This document shows positions 58,981 through 64,000 of a stretch of 64,000 bases of DNA, one piece after another (the stretch's first letter is position 1; every line of letters begins with the position of its first letter). Origin of the DNA: Ancylobacter lacus. Its GTDB lineage: Bacteria > Pseudomonadota > Alphaproteobacteria > Rhizobiales > Xanthobacteraceae. Location: the NCBI RefSeq assembly GCF_018390635.1, contig NZ_JAHBGE010000009.1, positions 35,572 through 99,571 on the forward strand, in the 5' to 3' direction. The translations under genes and the position numbers were made by a program. The notes under the pieces are model-generated. The model made no database searches. It saw only the letters and a program-made list of their open reading frames with translations, and was not told the origin of the DNA.

Positions 58981-59592
58981 CTACAGCAGGCCCCGCCGCG
59001 CGAAGGCGGCGGCGAGCGCGGCGGGGGTGGTGAAGCGATGGGCGTCGAGACCCGCCGCCCGCGCCCCGGCGACGTTCACCGCGAGGTCGTCGACGAACAG
59101 CGTCTCCCCGGGCGCCACCCCCAGCGCCGCGAGGCAGGCGTGGAAGCAGGCGGCGTCGGGCTTGGCCGCCTTCAGCGCGGCGGAGGCGTAGATATCCCGG
59201 CCGAACAGCGCGGGCAGCTCGGGAAAGAGATAGCCGATATGCTCGGCGACCAACGTGGTGTTGTTGGTCAGCACGGCGACGCGCGCGACCTGTTTCACCC
59301 GCGCCACCAGCTCCAGCACCTGCGGGATCGGCGTCATCGAGGCCTTGCGGCTGGCGAGCCAGTCCTGAAGGGTGAGGGGATAGCCGATGCGCCGGCCGTA
59401 ATCGGCGAGATAATCCTCCGGCGTCACCTCTCCCGCCAACGCCGGCGCGCTGAAATGGCTGCCCCACAGGGCGGCGTAGACCCGCTCGGTGGTGGAGCCG
59501 GCGAGCCGGGCGAGATGGGCCGAGCGCACGCGCTTGTCCGAGACGCAGAGCACGTCGTCGAGGTCGAACAGCACGAGCGCCGGCGCAGCCAT
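58981..59592 (-). CDS. HAD-family hydrolase
   Basis: Phosphatase-like protein of 203 residues. The four HAD motifs are present: nucleophile DxD in LFDLDDVLC (D10, D12), Thr in AVLTNNT, Lys in AAKPDAACF and the acidic pair FVDDLAVN. A helical cap sits between motifs I and II. It lies between cobW and cobN with 5-bp and 12-bp spacers, so it is part of the riboswitch-controlled transcript. A role in cobalamin metabolism, such as removing a phosphate from a late intermediate, is possible but unsupported. Confidence 0.9.
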   Translation of the reverse strand: MAAPALVLFDLDDVLCVSDKRVRSAHLARLAGSTTERVYAALWGSHFSAPALAGEVTPEDYLADYGRRIGYPLTLQDWLASRKASMTPIPQVLELVARVKQVARVAVLTNNTTLVAEHIGYLFPELPALFGRDIYASAALKAAKPDAACFHACLAALGVAPGETLFVDDLAVNVAGARAAGLDAHRFTTPAALAAAFARRGLL

Positions 59593-59597
59593 CGCGG

Positions 59598-60653
59598 TCA
59601 GGCCGCCGCCGGCAGGCCGAGCGCGGCCTCCACCGCCGCCCGGTCCAGCCCCTTGAGCCCGATCACCACCAGACGGCCGGCGCGCGGCTCGGCGCCCCAG
59701 GCGCGGTCATACTGGTGGCTGACGCGCGGCCCCACCCCCTGCACCAGCAGGCGCATCGCTTTGCCGGCCACCGGCACGAAGCCCTTGGCGCGCAGCACGC
59801 CCGCCCGCTCCGCCGCGCCGGCGAGCCGGGCGGAGAGGTCGGCGGGGTCGGCGATCTCGGGAATGTCGAGCACGAAGCTGTCGAAATCGTCGTGGTCGTG
59901 GTCGAGCTCGTCGTCGTGGTGGGTCCGGCGGTTGGCGATGTCGGCCTCGGTGCCGACGCCGAGGCCGAGCAGCAGGGCGGGGTCGAGCGCGCCGGCACGG
60001 GCGGTCACCACCCGCACCGCCGCCGGCAGCTCCGGCGCCAGCGCGGCGCGGGCGCGGGCCTCGCCCTCGGCGTCCAGAAGATCGGCCTTGGTCATCACCA
60101 CGAGGTCGGCGCAGGCGATCTGGTCGTCGAACACCTCCTCGATCGGGTCGTCATGGTCGAGCGCGCCATCGGCGGCGCGCTGGCGGGCAAGCGCGTCGAG
60201 ATCGTGCGCCACCTGCCCGGCGGCGAGCGCCGCCCCGTCCACCACCGCCACCACGCCGTCGACCGTCACCCGGCTGCGGATCGCCGGCCAGAGGAAGGCC
60301 TGCACCAGCGGCTTGGGCAGGGCGAGGCCGGAGGTCTCGATCAGGATGTGGTCGACCCTGGGACTGCGGGAGAGGATGGCGTCCAGCGCCGGCACGAAAT
60401 CGTCCGCCACGGTGCAGCAGATGCAGCCATTGGCGAGTTCGACGATGTTCTCCTCCGGGCAGCTCTCGACGCCGCAGCCGCGCAGGATCTCGCCGTCGAT
60501 GCCGACGTCGCCGAACTCGTTGACGATCACCGCCAGCCGGCGACCCCTGGCGTGCTCCAGCACGTGGCGGATCAGCGTCGTCTTGCCGGAGCCGAGAAAG
60601 CCGGTGACGATGGTGCAGGGGACACGGGCGAGGCTGGCGGCGGCGGTGGTCAT
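59598..60653 (-). CDS. cobW: CobW-family GTPase (cobalt/zinc chaperone)
   Basis: G3E-family GTPase of 351 residues. P-loop GFLGSGKTTLI (18-28), the metal-binding GCICC motif (76-80), Walker B-like ILIETSGLALPKPLVQAF and guanine-specificity VMTKADLLD are all present, followed by the CobW C-terminal domain. A His/Asp-rich stretch (RRTHHDDELDHDHDDFD) links them and may bind Co2+. GGAG precedes the chosen ATG by 8 nt; the longer frame upstream runs into the riboswitch leader. It is the first gene after that riboswitch and likely supplies cobalt to the CobN chelatase. Confidence 0.95.
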   Translation of the reverse strand: MTTAAASLARVPCTIVTGFLGSGKTTLIRHVLEHARGRRLAVIVNEFGDVGIDGEILRGCGVESCPEENIVELANGCICCTVADDFVPALDAILSRSPRVDHILIETSGLALPKPLVQAFLWPAIRSRVTVDGVVAVVDGAALAAGQVAHDLDALARQRAADGALDHDDPIEEVFDDQIACADLVVMTKADLLDAEGEARARAALAPELPAAVRVVTARAGALDPALLLGLGVGTEADIANRRTHHDDELDHDHDDFDSFVLDIPEIADPADLSARLAGAAERAGVLRAKGFVPVAGKAMRLLVQGVGPRVSHQYDRAWGAEPRAGRLVVIGLKGLDRAAVEAALGLPAAA

Positions 60654-60776
60654 GCGGGCGTCTCCGAAAGCGTGAACGATCGGGGCACACCGGCCGCGGA
60701 AGAGTTTCCGCGCACACCGACGCCCCGGCAAGGGCGTGCGGCATCACCCGTCCGCCGGGCACCCCGCCGGCAAACG

Positions 60777-60973
60777 CGACCGAACCGTCGGCAGGTCTCC
60801 TGGCTCGCGGGTCGTCGCCCTCATCGCCGCCTTCCCGGATCGCTCCAGTGGCCTGTGGCTCGGGCTCGCCGCTTACAGTTGCGGGGGCAGCCGCGGAATC
60901 GGCGGGCTTTGCAGGACCCGCCTCACCGCATTCCCTCTTCGTCCCTCCCGGCAGGGGAGGAAACCGTCGGTCG
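60777..60973 (-). ncRNA. cobalamin riboswitch upstream of cobW
   Basis: The minus strand reads the class hallmarks in order: GAGGGAATGCGGTG, the B12 box GCAACTGTAAGCGGCGAGC, CCACTGG, and the 3' element GAGCCAGGAGACCTGCC. An 8-bp closing stem (5' GCGACCGA with its complement at the 3' end) defines the limits. The roughly 120-nt leader after it contains hairpins, including CGCGGAA/TTCCGCG with a 4-nt loop (60695-60712), before the cobW ribosome site; these may form the expression platform. Adenosylcobalamin binding should reduce expression of the cobW-cobN series. Confidence 0.95.
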
Positions 60974-60978
60974 CCGCC

Positions 60979-61007
60979 ACTAAAGGAGCGGCGCGGGCGA
61001 ATGTCAA
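60979..61007 (-). promoter_or_regulatory. promoter of the cobW riboswitch transcript
   Basis: Consensus -35 TTGACA (61002-61007), 17-bp spacer and -10 TTTAGT (60979-60984) on the minus strand, placing the start of transcription at the first base of the riboswitch closing stem. The -35 element contains the stop codon of the small Cys-rich gene upstream. Confidence 0.75.
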
Positions 61008-61222
61008 ACCGGCGGACGCTCAGGGGCGGGCGACAGGCCCGGCTGGCCTCCTTGGCAATCAGGACAGTGTCGGATGTGAACGTCGCAGCCATTGGCGCCA
61101 TAGGTCCCGCCGCAGAAGGTGCAGGCGAGAACCCACACCCTCGCGAAGCGGTGGTTGCCGGAACGTCCGGTTTTTTCCACGAGCTTCTGCCCGTGCCGAT
61201 TCACATCGCCGCGTTCGGCCAT
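61004..61222 (-). CDS. small cysteine-rich zinc-ribbon-like protein
   Basis: Protein of 72 residues with Cys34-x2-Cys37, Cys46 and Cys53-x2-Cys56 plus His49/His52 (ACTFCGGTYGANGCDVHIRHCPDC), a pattern fitting a small zinc ribbon; similar short YGANxCDxHIRxCPxCQGG proteins recur in bacterial genomes, but I know of no assigned function. I chose the ATG before AERGDVNRHG, with GGGGGA upstream; another ATG ten codons earlier is open. It sits between two divergent cobalamin riboswitches and upstream of the cobW transcript on the same strand, ending inside that promoter. Confidence 0.72.
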   Translation of the reverse strand: MAERGDVNRHGQKLVEKTGRSGNHRFARVWVLACTFCGGTYGANGCDVHIRHCPDCQGGQPGLSPAPERPPV

Positions 61223-61270
61223 GCTTTGGTCCCCCTTCCTCATCGCGGCCAACTTGGCTGTGGCTGCCCA

Positions 61271-61298
61271 TTGCGGCGCGCCGATCGGTCGCTATAGT
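61271..61298 (+). promoter_or_regulatory. promoter of the cbtB riboswitch transcript
   Basis: TTGCGG (-35, 61271-61276), 16-bp spacer and TATAGT (-10, 61293-61298, five of six consensus). It puts the transcription start at about the first base of the plus-strand riboswitch. Confidence 0.65.
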
Positions 61299-61303
61299 CG
61301 GCA

Positions 61304-61497
61304 CGTCGTCGGTTCCCGTGATGCGCACGGGACGCAAGACGGGAACGCGGTGGGCCGGCACGTGCGCAACACGTCCGGCGAATCCGCGGCTGCCCCCGCA
61401 ACTGTAAGCGGTGAGCCTTCTTCCACAAGCCACTGGCGCGTTGCCGGGAAGGCGGAGGACGGCACGGACCCGCGAGCCAGGAGACCGGCCGTCGACG
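61304..61497 (+). ncRNA. cobalamin riboswitch upstream of cbtBA-cobUO
   Basis: In order: GGTTCCCGTG and GGGAACGCGGTG flanking a P2-P3 stem, the B12 box GCAACTGTAAGCGGTGAGCC, CCACTGG, and the 3' element GAGCCAGGAGACCGGCC. A short closing stem CGTCG/CGACG sets the ends. The 40-nt leader beyond it carries a CCCTC/GAGGG hairpin just before the AGGAG ribosome site of cbtB, consistent with translational control. It should repress cobalt uptake and corrinoid assembly genes when cobalamin is plentiful. Confidence 0.95.
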
Positions 61498-61537
61498 CAA
61501 CCCGCCGGCCCTCGGGTGGAGGGCACAGGAGAACGCC

Positions 61538-61762
61538 ATGACGAAGCTGCCCGCGCCGGGACATCCGGCAACTGCCACGCACCCGGGAAACCCCGCTTCC
61601 CTTCCGCTCGACGCCGCCTCCCCGGCGGCCCGCGCCCTCGCCGTCAGCCTCGCCGCGCTGCTCGGCGTGCTGGTGCTCGGCGGGGTGGGGTTCTCCCATG
61701 TCGAGGCGGTGCACAACGCCACCCACGACGTCCGGCACGCCAACGCCTTCCCCTGTCACTGA
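61538..61762 (+). CDS. cbtB: cobalt transporter subunit CbtB
   Basis: Protein of 74 residues: a Pro/Ala-rich N-terminus, one transmembrane helix (about 31-52, ALAVSLAALLGVLVLGGVGF) and the CbtB metal-binding tail HVEAVHNATHDVRHANAFPCH with five His and a Cys. AGGAG precedes the ATG. It is the first gene of a riboswitch-controlled operon and partners CbtA in predicted cobalt uptake. The family assignment rests on size, single helix, His tail and context. Confidence 0.9.
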   Translation: MTKLPAPGHPATATHPGNPASLPLDAASPAARALAVSLAALLGVLVLGGVGFSHVEAVHNATHDVRHANAFPCH

Positions 61763-61772
61763 GGGGGCCGTC

Positions 61773-62573
61773 ATGCAGGGTTTCGCGCCGCTCGCGCGGA
61801 CGATTCTGTTCGTCGCCGCCCTTGCGGGCATCGGCGCCGGCAGCGTCGGCGCCGCGCTTCATCTCGTCTCCACCGTCCCCCTCATCCTGAAGGCGGAAGC
61901 CTATGAGGAGGGCGCCGCGCCGGATGCCGCCCTCGCGGAGACCGCCGCCGCTCACACCCACGCCGGCACGGACGCCGCCGGGGCTCACCAGCACGCCGGC
62001 ACGGACGCGGCCGCCGCCGGCCACGACCACGGCGCGGGCGCCTGGGAACCGACGCCCGGGCTGGAGCGCAACGGCCTCACCCTCCTCTTCACCCTCCTCA
62101 CCGGCTTCGGCTTCGCACTGCTGCTGGTCGCCGCCAGCGAGCTGGCCGGCGGGCTGGCCTCGTGGCGGCAGGGCATCGGCTGGGGGCTGGCGGGCTTTGC
62201 GGTCTTCACCCTGGCGCCCGGCCTCGGCCTGCCGCCCGAACTGCCGGCCATGCCGGCGGCGGAGCTGATGGACCGCCAGATCTGGTGGAGCGTCACCGCG
62301 CTCGCCACCGCCCTCGGCCTCGCCTGCCTCGCCTTCGGCCCGCGCCCGCTCCATGCCGCGCTCGGCGTGCTGCTGATCGCGGCGCCCCACCTCGTCGGCG
62401 CGCCGCAGCCGGCGAGCTATGAGAGCCCGATCCCGGAGGGCCTGCACCACAGCTTCGTCGTCGCCAGCATCCTCGCGAGCTTCGTGTTCTGGGTGCTGCT
62501 CGGCGGGCTGGCCGGCTGGCTGCGGCCGATCGTGGCCCGCCACCAGGCGGAGCCGGCGGCGCGGCCGGCGTGA
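61773..62573 (+). CDS. cbtA: cobalt transporter subunit CbtA
   Basis: Membrane protein of 266 residues with about five to six helices, predicted to mediate cobalt uptake with CbtB. The first helix contains TILFVAALAGIGAGSVGAALHLV, followed by a His-rich extracytoplasmic loop (about 59-91) with a duplicated HAGTDAA unit. Later helices include GLTLLFTLLTGFGFALLLVA, and the family loop ELMDRQIWWSVTA is present. The chosen ATG lies 10 bp after the cbtB stop with a G-rich ribosome site; the stop overlaps the cobU GTG start. Confidence 0.93.
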   Translation: MQGFAPLARTILFVAALAGIGAGSVGAALHLVSTVPLILKAEAYEEGAAPDAALAETAAAHTHAGTDAAGAHQHAGTDAAAAGHDHGAGAWEPTPGLERNGLTLLFTLLTGFGFALLLVAASELAGGLASWRQGIGWGLAGFAVFTLAPGLGLPPELPAMPAAELMDRQIWWSVTALATALGLACLAFGPRPLHAALGVLLIAAPHLVGAPQPASYESPIPEGLHHSFVVASILASFVFWVLLGGLAGWLRPIVARHQAEPAARPA

Positions 62574-63085
62574 GCCTCAGCCTCGTCCTCGGCGGCGCCC
62601 GCTCCGGCAAGAGCCGGCACGCCGAAGCCCTCGTCGAGGCGCGGCCGGCGCCGTGGTGCTACCTCGCCACGGCGCAGGCCTTCGACGACGAGATGGCACG
62701 CCGCATCGCCGACCACCGCGCCCGCCGCGGGCCGGGCTGGGAGACGATCGACGCCCCGCACCACCTCGCCGCCGCGCTGCGCACCGTGCCGCGGGGCCGC
62801 CCGGTGCTTGTGGACTGCCTCACCCTGTGGCTCACCAACCGGATGCTGGCCGGGGCCGACCTCGAGATGGAGGCCGCCGTGCTCACCACCGCCCTGCTCG
62901 CGCATGAGGGCGAGGTGGTGCTGGTGTCCAACGAGGTCGGCCTGTCCATCGTGCCGGAAAACGCCCTCGCCCGCCGCTTCCGCGACGCGCAGGGCCGGCT
63001 CAACCAGCAGGTCGCCGCGCTGGCGGACCGGGTGGTCTTCATGGTCGCCGGCCTGCCCCTGACCGTGAAGGACGACACGCGATGA
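62570..63085 (+). CDS. cobU: adenosylcobinamide kinase / adenosylcobinamide-phosphate guanylyltransferase
   Basis: Bifunctional enzyme of 171 residues (CobU; CobP in Pseudomonas nomenclature) in nucleotide-loop assembly. P-loop LVLGGARSGKSRHAE (6-20), the YLATAQAFDDEMARRIADHRARRGPGW region with the guanylylated His, VLVDCLTLWLTN and VSNEVGLSIVPENALAR are all diagnostic. GTG start overlapping the cbtA stop (GTGA); its own stop overlaps the cobO start by 4 nt. Confidence 0.96.
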   Translation: MSLSLVLGGARSGKSRHAEALVEARPAPWCYLATAQAFDDEMARRIADHRARRGPGWETIDAPHHLAAALRTVPRGRPVLVDCLTLWLTNRMLAGADLEMEAAVLTTALLAHEGEVVLVSNEVGLSIVPENALARRFRDAQGRLNQQVAALADRVVFMVAGLPLTVKDDTR

Positions 63086-63723
63086 GCGATGCCCCGCCCG
63101 CCATCTCGCCCGAGGAGGCCGCCCGCCACCGCGCCAGGATGGAGAAGCGCAAGGCGGTGCAGGACGCCGAAGTGGCCGGAAAGACCGCGGAAAAGGGCCT
63201 GCTCATGGTCCATACCGGCCCCGGCAAGGGCAAGAGCACCGCCGCCTTCGGGCTGGCGCTGCGGGTGCTCGGCCACCCCGACACCGGCGCCGGCGGCCGG
63301 GTCGGCGTCGTCCAGTTCATCAAGGGCGGCTGGCAGGCGGGCGAGCGCGCGGCGCTGGAAAGCTTCGGCCCCCGCGTCGCCTGGTTCACCATGGGCGAGG
63401 GCTTCACCTGGGAGACGCAGGACCTCGCCCGCGACATCGCCGCGGCCCGCGCGGCCTGGGCCAAGGCGCTGGAGCTGATGGCCGACCCCGCCATCGGCCT
63501 GCTCATCCTCGACGAGATCAACATCGCGCTGCGCTACGACTACCTGCCCGAGGCGGAGGTGGTGGCGGCGCTGAAGGGGCGGCGCGCCGGGCTCCACGTG
63601 GTCGCCACCGGCCGCAATGCCCGCCCGGCCCTGATCGAGGCGGCCGACCTCGTCACCGAGATGGGGCTGGTGAAGCACCATTTCGCCGCGGGGGTGAAGG
63701 CGCAGAAGGGCGTCGAGTTCTAA
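63082..63723 (+). CDS. cobO: cob(I)yrinate a,c-diamide adenosyltransferase
   Basis: CobA/BtuR-family adenosyltransferase of 213 residues attaching the 5'-deoxyadenosyl ligand to the corrinoid. The N-terminal helix (EEAARHRARMEKRKAVQDAEV) is typical; P-loop LMVHTGPGKGKSTAAFG (41-57), VQFIKGGWQAGE, FTWETQDLARD and LLILDEINIALRYDYL follow. Last gene of the riboswitch-controlled operon. Sequence composition changes abruptly at its stop codon. Confidence 0.97.
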   Translation: MSDAPPAISPEEAARHRARMEKRKAVQDAEVAGKTAEKGLLMVHTGPGKGKSTAAFGLALRVLGHPDTGAGGRVGVVQFIKGGWQAGERAALESFGPRVAWFTMGEGFTWETQDLARDIAAARAAWAKALELMADPAIGLLILDEINIALRYDYLPEAEVVAALKGRRAGLHVVATGRNARPALIEAADLVTEMGLVKHHFAAGVKAQKGVEF

Positions 63724-63802
63724 TTTTCTTTAATTTTCATATACTTAGCTGAAAATCTGGCGTAGAATCAGCTCTATAACAAGTGCCTCTAGGAGATGAG
63801 CA

Positions 63803-63925
63803 ATGAATTTGAATGAACGACTGGCAAAGAAGAAAAACGCGAAATTTATCAACGACTTAATTCTAAATACAGTACCCATCTGCAAAACCCGGCTTTGCCG
63901 CCGGGTTTTGCAGATGGGTGAATAA
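63803..63925 (+). CDS. 40-residue AT-rich small ORF of unknown function
   Basis: ATG preceded by AGGAG at 7-nt spacing, 40 codons, TAA stop. The protein is basic, with a Lys/Asn-rich first half (NERLAKKKNAKFIND) and a second half containing PICKTRLCRRVLQMG with Cys27 and Cys32. The second half is entirely encoded by the palindrome described separately. Too short for family recognition. It could be a leader peptide, a precursor or toxin-like peptide, or a chance frame; the ribosome site and Asn/Lys-rich composition favour expression, the internal hairpin argues for an attenuator-like role. Confidence 0.4.
   Translation: MNLNERLAKKKNAKFINDLILNTVPICKTRLCRRVLQMGE
63874..63919. repeat. perfect inverted repeat, 20-bp stem and 6-nt loop
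   Basis: Arms ACCCATCTGCAAAACCCGGC and its exact complement enclose TTTGCC. The inner part AAAACCCGGC/GCCGGGTTTT is a good bidirectional intrinsic terminator core with a four-T tract; the outer 10 bp (ACCCATCTGC/GCAGATGGGT) extend the stem beyond what termination needs. It may end the cobO transcript about 150 nt downstream of the stop. The arms lie in the second half of the 40-codon frame. Confidence 0.85.
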
Positions 63926-64000
63926 AGCAAAGAATCCTTTTCATTTTATACTCGGCCTACATCAAAACCCGGAAATTTCGCGGGTCGATGATATGGAAGT

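Larger units (their letters stand above)
63724..64000. other. abruptly AT-rich terminal segment
   Basis: From the base after the cobO stop the sequence is dominated by A/T runs (for example AATTTTCTTTAATTTTC), with codon choices (AAT, AAA, TTA, CTA) absent from the preceding GC-rich genes. It holds a 40-codon frame, a perfect long palindrome, and a weaker ACCCG/CGGGT hairpin (about 63966-63985). The composition suggests acquired DNA or an island boundary; the far side lies outside the window. Confidence 0.75.

Noticed and set aside
55693..60675. 1,660-codon plus-strand frame
   Set aside because: Antisense shadow of cobN, the HAD gene and cobW; no recognisable motif.
47513..63723. Anaerobic (cbi) pathway naming
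   Set aside because: Presence of CobG and CobN with CobK/CobL/CobM homologues indicates the oxygen-dependent route; no CbiD or CbiK was seen.
63745..63930. 61-codon minus-strand frame in the AT-rich tail
   Set aside because: Its resemblance to the plus-strand peptide comes entirely from the palindrome; no ribosome site precedes its ATG (GCAAAACCCGG region), so the plus frame is preferred.

Overview
The window is a very GC-rich stretch of bacterial chromosome. Codon third positions are so GC-biased that long spurious frames run antisense to almost every gene. The gene set (aerobic Cob pathway with CobG/CobN, CbtAB, a PTS-type dihydroxyacetone kinase beside a sugar ABC transporter, XylFHG with a one-domain XylG, PCuAC/DUF2946) points to an alphaproteobacterium of the Hyphomicrobiales. 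A Xanthobacteraceae-like relative (Ancylobacter/Starkeya/Xanthobacter) is my inference, not something the sequence proves. I found no rRNA, tRNA, CRISPR, prophage or insertion sequence.

Layout. 1-3.2 kb (minus): envelope lipid module of a truncated PAP2 phosphatase, a LAB_N protein and an ArnT-like glycosyltransferase. 3.4-6.6 kb: an SDR dehydrogenase converging on a DUF336 protein, an orphan amino-acid binding protein and an L,D-transpeptidase. 6.8-17.5 kb (minus): one long polyol/dihydroxyacetone operon with a binding protein, two permeases, a small membrane protein, two ATPases, DhaL, a phosphorelay split into IIA, HPr and EI, an HTH regulator and DhaK. A 28-bp palindrome over a candidate promoter lies upstream. 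18-27.9 kb: xylose catabolism (Gfo/Idh oxidoreductase, TIM-barrel isomerase, xylBA, LacI regulator) divergent from xylFHG, which ends at tandem hairpins.

28-34.2 kb: copper-linked genes (DUF2946, PCuAC, PepSY membrane protein), then an HTH-only ModE-like regulator converging on modABC. Two 16-bp direct repeats lie upstream of modA. 34.3-47 kb: two small genes, then glycogen metabolism on the minus strand (glgP; glgB-glgC-glgA and a 1,399-residue GlgX-MalQ fusion). ADP-glucose is made by GlgC, polymerised by GlgA, branched by GlgB, phosphorolysed by GlgP, and debranched and rearranged by the fusion protein.

47-63.7 kb: cobalamin synthesis. The minus-strand series cobW-HAD-cobN-cobG-cobH-cobI-cobJ | cobL-cobE-cobM-cobB is heavily start/stop-overlapped. 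It is interrupted by cobK on the opposite strand, which overlaps cobJ and meets the cobL start. Two cobalamin riboswitches point away from each other around a small Cys-rich gene: one leads to cobW, the other to cbtB-cbtA-cobU-cobO. Immediately after the cobO stop the sequence becomes strikingly AT-rich. This last 277 bp contains a 40-codon reading frame that runs through a perfect 20-bp-stem palindrome. It looks like the edge of a foreign segment and is the least explained part of the window.
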